A stretch of 64,000 nucleotides of DNA from Bacteroidales bacterium UBA5326 (lineage in GTDB: Bacteria > Bacteroidota > Bacteroidia > Bacteroidales > UBA932). The stretch spans positions 341,073 through 405,072 of the forward strand of contig DHQY01000014.1 in the NCBI GenBank assembly GCA_002408205.1, given 5' to 3'. Shown here piece after piece: positions 33,191 through 41,154 of this stretch; within the stretch, counting starts at the first letter, position 1, and the number at the start of each line of letters is the position of its first letter. The notes under the pieces were generated by a model. The model did no database searches. It was given only the letters and a program-made list of their open reading frames with translations, and was not told the DNA's origin. Made by a program: the position numbers and the translations under genes.

Positions 33191-34030
33191 TCAGGGTATA
33201 AGAACAACAAATAAAACATAAAAAACAGCCACGGGGAAGGCCAGCAATGCCCCGTCAAAACGGTCGAGCAAACCACCGTGTCCGGGCATAATACGACCGG
33301 AATCTTTTACCCCGGCATACCGCTTAAGTTCAGACTCAATAAGATCTCCAAACACACCTGCCACACAAATTATCACGGCCAGCACAAGACAATGATACCA
33401 GGCAAAAGGGAGGAGGCCCGTGGCATAAAGGGCGTAAGCCGCTCCGAATGAAAATACGACGCTACCCACAAACCCTTCCCAGGATTTTTTAGGGGAGATT
33501 CTCGGAAACAATTTATGTCCGTTTTTTTGGCCGAAACTCATTCCAATGACATACCCACCCACATCGGAAGCCCATAAAATAATAAAAAGCCCGAGCAGGC
33601 AGGTTCCCTGAAAACTCCCCGAAGAATTGAAGACTAAAAAATTGAATGTGGAGAAGGGAAAAACGATATATACAAGCGGCAACAAGAGAAAGGCACCCGT
33701 TCTGTAAGCAGATTCCGATCTGTGGTAAAGAACGCTTATCCAGGTTGCCGTAACGGACAGGATTAACAAAAGCATCATATAGCGTGAGGCACCAACGCCA
33801 TATCTGGCGACCACATAAGTGGTCAGGAAAAGCAAAAGCGCAGATAGGAAACCCAATACCTGACCCGTTTTATTCTCTTCTTTGACAGTCATTCTGTAAA
33901 ATTCAATGACCATAATGCCCACGAAACACGTCATAAGAATTGCGTATCCCAACGGATGCACCAGCAGGCCCGCGACCATCAACAGAATGAATACCAGGCC
34001 GGAAAGGCTTCTTTTAATTAGCGTGCTCAC
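33191..34030 (-). CDS. cdsA: Phosphatidate cytidylyltransferase
   Basis: A 279-residue polytopic inner membrane enzyme that makes CDP-diacylglycerol from CTP and phosphatidic acid. The family signature is the C-terminal segment SELKRYAGVKDSGRIMPGHGG with LDRFD. About eight hydrophobic helices are seen. It starts at GTG 34030, overlapping ftsH by 17 bp; no ATG is available before helix 1 and the N-terminal STLIKRSLSG is family-like. Order rsfS-ftsH-cdsA-psd. Confidence 0.94.
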   Translation of the reverse strand: MSTLIKRSLSGLVFILLMVAGLLVHPLGYAILMTCFVGIMVIEFYRMTVKEENKTGQVLGFLSALLLFLTTYVVARYGVGASRYMMLLLILSVTATWISVLYHRSESAYRTGAFLLLPLVYIVFPFSTFNFLVFNSSGSFQGTCLLGLFIILWASDVGGYVIGMSFGQKNGHKLFPRISPKKSWEGFVGSVVFSFGAAYALYATGLLPFAWYHCLVLAVIICVAGVFGDLIESELKRYAGVKDSGRIMPGHGGLLDRFDGALLAFPVAVFYVLFVVLIP

Positions 34031-35963
34031 TTGTTGCTACTTGTCGTTTACCAAAAATCGTCTCCAGATCATCGGCAAAAATAACTTCTTTTTCCAGCAG
34101 TTGTTCGGCCAGTTTAAGGAATCCTTCTTTATGCTCTTTCAATACTTTACGGGCCGTTTCATAGGCCTCGTCAATAAGTCTCTTTGCCTCTTTATCTATC
34201 AGTTGTGCCGTTGTTTCGCTGTATGGTTTGCCTATGGTGAACCCGGCGCTTTCAGACGAATCGTAGAAGCATATATTCCCGACTTTTTCGCTCATTCCCA
34301 GGTATGAAACCATGGCGTAAGCCTGCCGGGTGACTTTTTCCAGGTCGTTCATGGCTCCCGTCGAAATCTTGCCTATCATTACTTCTTCTGCTGCGCGTCC
34401 GCCCAGAGTGGCAGCCATCTCGTCCATCATTTGCTCAACGGTGGTAATTTGTCTTTCCTCGGGAAGATACCAGGCAGCGCCCAAGGCACGTCCTCTGGGA
34501 ATAATGGTAACCTTCAAAAGTGGATTGGCATACTTCAGCATCCAGCTCACGGTGGCGTGACCGCTCTCGTGAAAAGCAATTGTACGCTTTTCTTCCGGAC
34601 TGATGATTTTGCTTCTGCGCTCCAAACCACCTACAATCCTGTCAATGGCATCGAGAAAATCCTGCTTCTGGATGGCCGGTTTGTCTTTACGGGCTGCAAT
34701 AAGTGCAGCCTCGTTACATACGTTGGCTATATCGGCACCCGAAAAGCCGGGCGTTTGTTTTGCCAGAAACTCCAGGTCAAAACCTTCTTCCAGTTTCAGC
34801 GGGCGGGAATGTACTTTGAATATTTCGAGTCTTTCTTTGCACTCAGGCAAGTCCACATGGATCTGCCGGTCAAAACGGCCGGCACGCATGAGTGCTTTAT
34901 CCAGAATATCGGCCCGGTTGGTTGCGGCCAGGATAATTACACCGCTGTTGGAACCAAAACCGTCCATCTCGGTAAGCAACTGGTTAAGTGTGTTTTCACG
35001 CTCATCATTCGAGGTAAAACCCGCATTCTTGCTTCGCGCACGTCCCACAGCGTCTATCTCGTCAATAAAGACTATACAGGGTGCTTTTTCCTTTGCCTGC
35101 CGGAAAAGATCACGAACCCGCGATGCGCCTACCCCCACGAACATTTCAACAAAATCAGATCCGGAAATAGAGAAAAAGGGGACGTTGGCTTCACCGGCAA
35201 CAGCCTTGGCCAAAAGGGTCTTTCCGGTTCCCGGAGGGCCTACCAACAGAGCTCCCTTGGGGATCTTTCCTCCCAGGTTAGTATACTTTTGAGGGTTTTT
35301 CAGAAAATCTACAATTTCCATTACCTCCACCTTAGCTTCTTCCAGGCCGGCAACATCTTTGAATGTGACGTTGGCTGTAGCCTTTTCTTTCTCAAAAAGC
35401 TTGGCTTGCGAACGACCCACGTTGAATATTCCGCCCCCCCCGGCTCCGCCGTCTGCACCGCGTGACATGCGACGGAACATAAAAACCCAGATAAGAATCA
35501 TAATAACGGGAATCATGAGCCATTCCAAAATCCTGCCCCAATAGTTGGAGCGAAGATCTACCTCAAATTTAAAACGCTGGTCTTCGGGCAAAGCACTGCG
35601 GATTTCTTCAATCTGGGATTCGGCGTCGAAGTTCTCAGAAACGATGAAATAAAATTGTGGTGCAAACTTGGGTATCTTGTCTCCGAATTTTGCTTTATAT
35701 TTTTCAAGGCTGTCTGGCTTAATATATACCTCACCCCTTTGCAGGTTACTAATAAATACAATCTTCTCGACCTCCCGTTGCGGGACCATCTGTTCTTTTA
35801 CCGTAAGCCATTCCGTTTTTACAGGATCGCCGGAGCCATTGGCAAACATAAAATAAATAATAACGCCCAGGGCGAGGATATAAACCCAGTAGATGGGATT
35901 TATTTTCCGTTTCTGCGGTGTCCCCGGAGATTTTCCCGGCTTGTTGGGTATGTTTCCGTTCAT
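34014..35963 (-). CDS. ftsH: ATP-dependent zinc metalloprotease FtsH
   Basis: A 649-residue membrane AAA+ protease. Two transmembrane helices (about 25-43 and 143-162) flank a periplasmic domain; then AAA+ with Walker A (VGPPGTGKTLLAKA), Walker B (CIVFIDEIDAVG), the second region of homology (NRADILDKALMRAGRFDRQ) and the zinc-binding HESGH. It degrades unassembled membrane proteins and regulatory proteins. A glycine-rich stretch (GADGGAGGGG) precedes the AAA module. It lies 16 bp downstream of rsfS and overlaps cdsA. Confidence 0.98.
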   Translation of the reverse strand: MNGNIPNKPGKSPGTPQKRKINPIYWVYILALGVIIYFMFANGSGDPVKTEWLTVKEQMVPQREVEKIVFISNLQRGEVYIKPDSLEKYKAKFGDKIPKFAPQFYFIVSENFDAESQIEEIRSALPEDQRFKFEVDLRSNYWGRILEWLMIPVIMILIWVFMFRRMSRGADGGAGGGGIFNVGRSQAKLFEKEKATANVTFKDVAGLEEAKVEVMEIVDFLKNPQKYTNLGGKIPKGALLVGPPGTGKTLLAKAVAGEANVPFFSISGSDFVEMFVGVGASRVRDLFRQAKEKAPCIVFIDEIDAVGRARSKNAGFTSNDERENTLNQLLTEMDGFGSNSGVIILAATNRADILDKALMRAGRFDRQIHVDLPECKERLEIFKVHSRPLKLEEGFDLEFLAKQTPGFSGADIANVCNEAALIAARKDKPAIQKQDFLDAIDRIVGGLERRSKIISPEEKRTIAFHESGHATVSWMLKYANPLLKVTIIPRGRALGAAWYLPEERQITTVEQMMDEMAATLGGRAAEEVMIGKISTGAMNDLEKVTRQAYAMVSYLGMSEKVGNICFYDSSESAGFTIGKPYSETTAQLIDKEAKRLIDEAYETARKVLKEHKEGFLKLAEQLLEKEVIFADDLETIFGKRQVATSEHAN

Positions 35964-35979
35964 AATCTAATCTAAAATG

Positions 35980-36321
35980 TTACTCTGAATAATGTTTAAT
36001 CACCGCATCGGCCCACAGATCTTCCAGTCTGTAAAAACGTCTGTATTCCGTTTGAAAAATATGGACTACAATATCTGAATAATCCAGTATGATCCAGAAC
36101 CTGTTTTCCTTTCCCTGACATCTTCTTACTTTTCTCCCGGCCTTTTCCGCCATCTGCTTTTCCACTTCATCTGCTATAGCACCCACCTGAACACCGGAAT
36201 CTGCGTGACAGATGACAAAATGGTCACAAATGGTGGTGCCCAGCTTTGTCAGGTCCAGACTGCAGACTTCCCCGGCTTTCTTATCCAGCATAGCGCCGGC
36301 GATAATCTCAATTTCTCTCAT
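35980..36321 (-). CDS. rsfS: Ribosome silencing factor RsfS
   Basis: A 113-residue DUF143/Iojap-family protein that binds L14 and blocks joining of ribosomal subunits under starvation. Family segments: GTTICDHFVICHADSGVQVGAIADEV-like core and WIILDYSDIVVHIF. Length is normal. First gene of rsfS-ftsH-cdsA-psd, divergent from birA. Confidence 0.95.
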   Translation of the reverse strand: MREIEIIAGAMLDKKAGEVCSLDLTKLGTTICDHFVICHADSGVQVGAIADEVEKQMAEKAGRKVRRCQGKENRFWIILDYSDIVVHIFQTEYRRFYRLEDLWADAVIKHYSE

Positions 36322-36339
36322 ATACTATTCAATATCTTA

Positions 36340-36347
36340 CAAAGATA
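36340..36347 (-). promoter_or_regulatory. -7 element for the rsfS-ftsH operon
   Basis: TATCTTTG on the minus strand, 18 nt upstream of the rsfS ATG; no clear -33 box. Confidence 0.4.
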
Positions 36348-36372
36348 ATTATTAATTGCTACTTTTGCGCCC

Positions 36373-36969
36373 ATGATAAACTTCCAGATAATCCGGTTTG
36401 ACGAGATTGATTCCACCAATACAGAAGCACACAGAAACTTAGCCACAGCCGCCGAAGGTACTGTTTGGACGGCCGGTTTTCAAACAAAGGGACGGGGACA
36501 ATACGACCGCCATTGGGAAAGCGAACGGGGACTGAACCTGCTGGCTACAATCCTGCTTCGTCCCGTATTCCTGCCGGCTAACGAACAATTCCTTATATCA
36601 AAATGTACCGCTCTGGCTATTTGCGATTTTTTACGCACATTCCATTTGAAACCGGGAATCAAATGGCCGAACGATATCTACATTGGGCCCAATAAAATCT
36701 GCGGGATACTCATAGAACATCAGCTATCGGGAAGCCAACTGGTCTCCAGTATCATAGGATTTGGTATTAATATAAACCAAACCCGGTTCGACGGGGCGCC
36801 CAATCCCTCGTCACTGGCACTTGAAACGGGAAAAACTTATTCTCCCGAAACACTGCTGCCGCAGGTCCTGAATCAAATACAAAAGTGGTACCAAACACTG
36901 AAACAGGGAAAAGCTGACATAATTGACAGGAACTATACCGGGTTACTGATCAACAAACCCGGCACCTAA
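36373..36969 (+). CDS. birA: Biotin--[acetyl-CoA-carboxylase] ligase, short form
   Basis: The enzyme makes biotinyl-AMP and attaches biotin to carboxylase carrier proteins. The catalytic core is intact: FDEIDSTNTEAHR, the biotin/ATP loop TKGRGQYDRHWES, IKWPNDIYIGPNKICGILIEH and GFGININQT. There is no N-terminal DNA-binding domain, as is usual in Bacteroidota. At 198 residues it stops right where the C-terminal SH3-like domain of about 50 residues should begin, 3 codons after a hairpin (36938-36962), and overlaps the convergent pyrF by 4 bp. It may be a naturally short variant or a truncated one. Confidence 0.9.
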   Translation: MINFQIIRFDEIDSTNTEAHRNLATAAEGTVWTAGFQTKGRGQYDRHWESERGLNLLATILLRPVFLPANEQFLISKCTALAICDFLRTFHLKPGIKWPNDIYIGPNKICGILIEHQLSGSQLVSSIIGFGININQTRFDGAPNPSSLALETGKTYSPETLLPQVLNQIQKWYQTLKQGKADIIDRNYTGLLINKPGT

Positions 36970-37724
36970 AGGTATTTCGCAAACTCCTGGGCGTAATTGC
37001 GTGCAGCAGCTTCCGGACCAAGGGGCGACTGAACGATCCCCCGTGACACATTTATCAGAAGCCCGCCCTGACTGTTTTTTCCATAACGGAACACTTCTTC
37101 AACAGAACCGCCCTGGGCTCCCACTCCGGGAACCAGCAGAAAATGATCCGGGGCAGCCTGGCGAATCTCTTCAAGCACAAGTGATCGTGTAGCTCCCGCA
37201 ACATACATAATTTTTTGGGGACCGGCCCACGTATTGGCTGTTTCAATAACCTTCCGGTACAGGGGACGACCGTCTGACAAGGTGAGTGTTTCAAAATCAC
37301 AGGCAGAAGGATTCGACGTCAACACAAGCAATATTACCCATTTACCTTCATATTCGAGGAAAGGAGCAATTGAATCGTAGCCCATGTATGGAGCCATGGT
37401 TACCGCATGGCAGTCCATATGCTCAAAAAAAGCCCTGGCATACTGCACCGCAGTATTACCAATATCACCTCTCTTGGCATCGGCAATCACAAAATGATCC
37501 GGATAGTGTGATCTGATGTAGGCGACCGTCTTTTCCAGACATTTCCAACCCTCCGAGCCTCCCGCTTCGTAAAAGGCAACATTTGGTTTGTATGCAACGG
37601 AATACGGAGCCGTTGCATCAATAACCTCTTTATTGAAGGTAAAAGAGGCAGAAGCCGTATCGAGGCCCACACACAGGCAACTGTGCTTAAGGCCAATTTG
37701 TTCACTTAGCGTCCGAAGCGTCAT
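36966..37724 (-). CDS. pyrF: Orotidine 5'-phosphate decarboxylase
   Basis: A 252-residue subfamily-2 enzyme for the last step of UMP synthesis. The catalytic charged network appears as VIADAKRGDIGNTA, with CVGLDTASASF at the N-terminus and LVPGVGAQGG plus NVSRGIV near the C-terminus. Length is normal for the Bacteroidota form. It begins inside the last 23 bp of prfA. Confidence 0.96.
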   Translation of the reverse strand: MTLRTLSEQIGLKHSCLCVGLDTASASFTFNKEVIDATAPYSVAYKPNVAFYEAGGSEGWKCLEKTVAYIRSHYPDHFVIADAKRGDIGNTAVQYARAFFEHMDCHAVTMAPYMGYDSIAPFLEYEGKWVILLVLTSNPSACDFETLTLSDGRPLYRKVIETANTWAGPQKIMYVAGATRSLVLEEIRQAAPDHFLLVPGVGAQGGSVEEVFRYGKNSQGGLLINVSRGIVQSPLGPEAAARNYAQEFAKYL

Positions 37725-38796
37725 CTTTTAATCTTTCTGAATTTTCGGCAATCTGCAGCTGCTCAATCACTTCCTGGATTTCACCGTCCATGAAGACCGG
37801 CAGATTATGCATTGTATAATTGATTCTGTGATCGGTTACACGGCTTTGAGGGTAATTGTAGGTGCGGATCTTGGCCGATCGGTCCCCCGTAGACACCATT
37901 GTTTTCCTTTTGGCCGAGATCTCATTCAGGTATTTCTCGTACTCCATATTGTACAACCTGGTACGCAACTCGGCCAGTGCTTTGTCGTAATTTTTCAGCT
38001 GAGATTTCTCATCCTGACATTGTACAACAATCCCCGAGGGAATGTGAGTGAGGCGAATGGCCGAATAAGTAGTGTTCACGCTCTGACCGCCGGGCCCAGA
38101 GGAACAGAATGTGTCCTTTCTGATATCTTTTTCGTTGAGTTCAATATCAAATTCATCGGCCTCGGGAAGCACCGCAACCGAGGCGGCGGAAGTATGTACC
38201 CTCCCCTGTGTTTCTGTCTGGGGGACACGTTGCACGCGATGTACACCGCTTTCGTATTTGAGTATTCCATACACGCCCGCACCGCTGATCTTGCAAATAA
38301 CTTCTTTAAAACCTCCGGAGGTTCCTTCGGACACACCGGTAATCTCCATTTTCCAGCCTTTCTTCTCAATAAACCGACTGTACATACGAAAGAGGTCCCC
38401 TGCAAAAATGGAGGCTTCGTCTCCTCCGGTTCCTGCACGTATCTCCATTATGGCGTTCTTGCTGTCCTGTGGATCTGCCGGAATAAGTAAAATTTTAATA
38501 CGGTTCTCAATATCCGGGATCTGTTCTTCCAGTAACGCAATTTCTTCTTTGGCCATTTCACGGATTTCCTCGTCTTTTTCAACAGCCAGAATCTCTTTGG
38601 CTTCGTTCAGGTGGTCCAGCGCCGTCCTGTATTTTTTCCCGGCTTCAATAACAGGGCCAATTTCGGCATATTCTTTATTCAGGGCAACATAGCGTTTCAT
38701 ATCCTGGATAAGACCGGGATCCGATAACTGCTGCTGCAGCGTTTCATATTTGCGGCTAATACCCGCCAGTTTTGTCAGTAATGAATTTTCGGGCAT
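37702..38796 (-). CDS. prfA: Peptide chain release factor 1
   Basis: RF1 reads UAA and UAG and releases the nascent chain. The peptide-release GGQ lies in CSSGPGGQSVNTT and the codon-recognition P-x-T motif is PQT in HRVQRVPQTETQGRVHTS (most bacteria have PAT or PVT). Length of 364 residues is normal. It lies downstream of the hydrogenase operon terminator and overlaps pyrF by 23 bp. Confidence 0.97.
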   Translation of the reverse strand: MPENSLLTKLAGISRKYETLQQQLSDPGLIQDMKRYVALNKEYAEIGPVIEAGKKYRTALDHLNEAKEILAVEKDEEIREMAKEEIALLEEQIPDIENRIKILLIPADPQDSKNAIMEIRAGTGGDEASIFAGDLFRMYSRFIEKKGWKMEITGVSEGTSGGFKEVICKISGAGVYGILKYESGVHRVQRVPQTETQGRVHTSAASVAVLPEADEFDIELNEKDIRKDTFCSSGPGGQSVNTTYSAIRLTHIPSGIVVQCQDEKSQLKNYDKALAELRTRLYNMEYEKYLNEISAKRKTMVSTGDRSAKIRTYNYPQSRVTDHRINYTMHNLPVFMDGEIQEVIEQLQIAENSERLKDDASDAK

Positions 38797-38841
38797 ATTT
38801 TTTTATTAATCGCGCAAAGATACTATTTTTAGGTAAAACAA

Positions 38842-38871
38842 AAGAAGCTGCCCCAAATGAGGCAGCTTCTT
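38842..38871 (-). terminator. Terminator of the hydrogenase operon
   Basis: Perfect 11-bp stem AAGAAGCTGCC / GGCAGCTTCTT with an 8-nt loop, 17 bp after the hndA stop codon; on the minus strand it is followed by T-rich sequence (TTGTTTT). Confidence 0.85.
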
Positions 38872-38887
38872 CCGGAAAATAAGACCT

Positions 38888-39364
38888 TTATTCGTAACTG
38901 TCAAGAATGCCTTTGATCATTCCCGGTTCCAAACGGCCATGCACCTTACCTCCAATCATCATTACGGGAGCAAGGCCACAGGCTCCAATACAGCGAAGAC
39001 AGTCCACTGAGAATTTTCCGTCTTCCGTAACACCGCCAACTTTAATATTCAATTCTTTTTCAACAGCTTCCACAATCTTTTCTGCTCCCCTTACAAAGCA
39101 GGCAGTGCCCATGCAAATGGAAATGGGATATTTTCCCTTGGGAGTCATGGTAAAGAAAGTATAAAATGAAACCACTCCGTATACTTTAGCAAGAGGCATA
39201 TTCAGATTAACGGCCACCTCATTCTGCACTTCTTCGGGAAGGTATCCGAAATGCTCCTGGGTCTTGTGTAATACATTTATAAGTTCACCCGGTTTATTCC
39301 CAAAAGAATCACAAATATCTTTTATGGTCTTTTTGTGACAATCGTTTAAAATCAATTTATTCAT
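38888..39364 (-). CDS. hndA: NuoE-like [2Fe-2S] subunit of the hydrogenase (HndA/HydC type)
   Basis: A 158-residue thioredoxin-fold protein of the 24-kDa complex I family. Cluster cysteines are seen in SICMGTACFVRG and SVDCLRCIGACGLAPV. In trimeric or tetrameric [FeFe]-hydrogenases this subunit works with the NuoF-like one at the NAD(P)H site. It is the last gene of hndB-hndC-hndD-hndA, 18 bp after hndD, and is followed by a strong terminator. Confidence 0.94.
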   Translation of the reverse strand: MNKLILNDCHKKTIKDICDSFGNKPGELINVLHKTQEHFGYLPEEVQNEVAVNLNMPLAKVYGVVSFYTFFTMTPKGKYPISICMGTACFVRGAEKIVEAVEKELNIKVGGVTEDGKFSVDCLRCIGACGLAPVMMIGGKVHGRLEPGMIKGILDSYE

Positions 39365-39382
39365 AAGATTAGCTATTAAGGG

Positions 39383-41146
39383 TTATTTTTTCGGGTGACC
39401 GAAATAATGGGTATGTAACAAATGATGTGATTTTTCGCTGAGCGGCTTGCCAAGAAAATCTTCGTACAGGGCAATGATCTCGGGATTCTCATGTGATTTG
39501 CGAATGGGTTTCCCGGCGTCTTCTTTATAAATAGCTTCCATACGGGCCTTTATGAATGAAGAATTGCCTCTGTGCAGCGGCTGACCGGCACCGCCAATAC
39601 AACCGCCCGGACAGGCCATGATCTCAATGGCATGGAAGTTATACATTCCCTTTTTAATGCCGTCAAGCAATTTGCGTGCATTCCCCAGAGTATGGGCAAT
39701 CCCAATATGAATAGGAGTTCCGTTGAAATCCACGGTTGCGGTACGGATCCCTTCCAGACCGCGAAGCTCGGTGAAATCTACTTTTTCGAGCTTCTTGCCG
39801 GTAAATACTTCGTAGGCAGTACGGGTAGCTGCTTCTATCACACCGCCGGTTACACCAAAGATAACTCCGGCACCGGTAGATTCGCCCATCGGATGGTCAA
39901 AATCTTCATCGGGAAGGCTCCTGAAATCTATATTGGCCATTTTTATCAGCTGGGCCAGTTCACGGGTAGACAAGGCATAGTCTACATCGGGGTTTCCGTC
40001 TACGGAAAATTCTTCACGTTGACATTCGTATTTTTTTGCCAGACAGGGCATAATAGATACTACCACCATATCTTCGCGTTTGATACCCATTTTTTTTGCC
40101 AGATAGGTCTTGGCAACGGAACCGAACATTTGTTGCGGAGAGCGGGCCGTTGAAGGCACGTCCAGCATATCGGGATAATTGCATTCAAAGAAGTTGACCC
40201 AGGCAGGGCAACACGAGGTAAGGATAGGCAGTCTGACACTCTTGTCTCCCTGGAGGTGACGGCTTATACGATCGAGCAGTTCGGTGCCTTCTTCCATGAT
40301 TGTAAGGTCGGCAGCAAAGTCCGTATCGAATACTTTGTCAAAACCAAGGGCACGGAGGGCAGCGGCCATCTTTCCGGTTACGGAAGTACCTGCGGGATAA
40401 CCGAATTCTTCACCCAAAGCGGCACGTACGGCCGGAGCGGTCTGTACCACCACCGTTTTGGCAGGATCTGCCAGGGCACGGATAACCTTGGGAGTATGGT
40501 CAACCTCGGTAAGAGCACCTGTAGGACACACAGCCACACACTGTCCGCAGAAGGTGCAGGGAGAATCTGTCAATTCCTGTTCAAAAGCGGGCGCCACAAC
40601 GGCCATAAAACCGCGGTTCACGGCGCTAAGCGCGCCAACGGTCTGAACATCGTTACATACTGTTTCGCAACTGCGGCACATGACGCACTTGTCCATATCC
40701 CGGATAAGTGCGGGAGAAGCATCTTTTCTGTAGGTAGACATGGCAGCGGTAGCCTCGCAGTGGATCTCGCGGATACCCATCATATTGGCCAGGGCCTGCA
40801 GTTCGCAACGTCCCGATTTAAGGCAGGTCAGACAATCCTTTGGGTGATCGGACAACAACAACTCAACCACCGTACGCCTTGAGTTCAGCACGCGGAGAGA
40901 ATGCGTTTTAACGTCCATACCTTCTGTACATTCGGTAACGCAGGCGGGAACCAGAGTCTTGCGTCCCTGGACCTCGCATACACATACACGACAGCCGCCG
41001 GGTTTGTTCTCAATACCCAAGTGTTCCATGTTCATATAACAAAGCGTAGGAATATGTATCCCTGCTTGTTTTGCCGCCTTCAATACAGTGGTTCCTTTGG
41101 GAACTTCAACGGCTTTATTGTCTATAGTCAGTTTTATCGTTTCCAT
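39383..41146 (-). CDS. hndD: [FeFe]-hydrogenase catalytic subunit, group A (HndD/HydA type)
   Basis: The 587-residue subunit reduces protons to H2. In order: a [2Fe-2S] domain (CRVCVCEVQGRKTLVPAC), the His/Cys cluster (HPKDCLTCLKSGRC), two [4Fe-4S] clusters (CVMCRSCETVC, CTFCGQCVAVCP), the H-cluster domain with canonical P1 TSCCPAW, P2 MPCLAKKYE and P3 MACPGGCIGGAGQ, and the small-subunit tail with HTHYFG. All H-cluster ligands and the proton-shuttle Cys are present, so it should be active. With NuoF- and NuoE-like partners it likely couples NADH and reduced ferredoxin oxidation to H2 formation. Maturases HydE, HydF and HydG are not in the window. Confidence 0.95.
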   Translation of the reverse strand: METIKLTIDNKAVEVPKGTTVLKAAKQAGIHIPTLCYMNMEHLGIENKPGGCRVCVCEVQGRKTLVPACVTECTEGMDVKTHSLRVLNSRRTVVELLLSDHPKDCLTCLKSGRCELQALANMMGIREIHCEATAAMSTYRKDASPALIRDMDKCVMCRSCETVCNDVQTVGALSAVNRGFMAVVAPAFEQELTDSPCTFCGQCVAVCPTGALTEVDHTPKVIRALADPAKTVVVQTAPAVRAALGEEFGYPAGTSVTGKMAAALRALGFDKVFDTDFAADLTIMEEGTELLDRISRHLQGDKSVRLPILTSCCPAWVNFFECNYPDMLDVPSTARSPQQMFGSVAKTYLAKKMGIKREDMVVVSIMPCLAKKYECQREEFSVDGNPDVDYALSTRELAQLIKMANIDFRSLPDEDFDHPMGESTGAGVIFGVTGGVIEAATRTAYEVFTGKKLEKVDFTELRGLEGIRTATVDFNGTPIHIGIAHTLGNARKLLDGIKKGMYNFHAIEIMACPGGCIGGAGQPLHRGNSSFIKARMEAIYKEDAGKPIRKSHENPEIIALYEDFLGKPLSEKSHHLLHTHYFGHPKK

Positions 41147-41154
41147 ATTCTCGC

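Noticed and set aside
33187..33276. Thirty-codon N-terminal extension of psd
   Set aside because: It lies within cdsA, and the residues are unlike the family; the ATG at 33186 gives a normal N-terminus.
34431..35465. Long open frame (344 codons) antisense to ftsH
   Set aside because: It mirrors ftsH codons, has no recognisable domain or start signal, and the ftsH protein is unmistakable.
37807..38490. Open frame of 227 codons antisense to prfA
   Set aside because: No family resemblance; shadow of the release factor gene.
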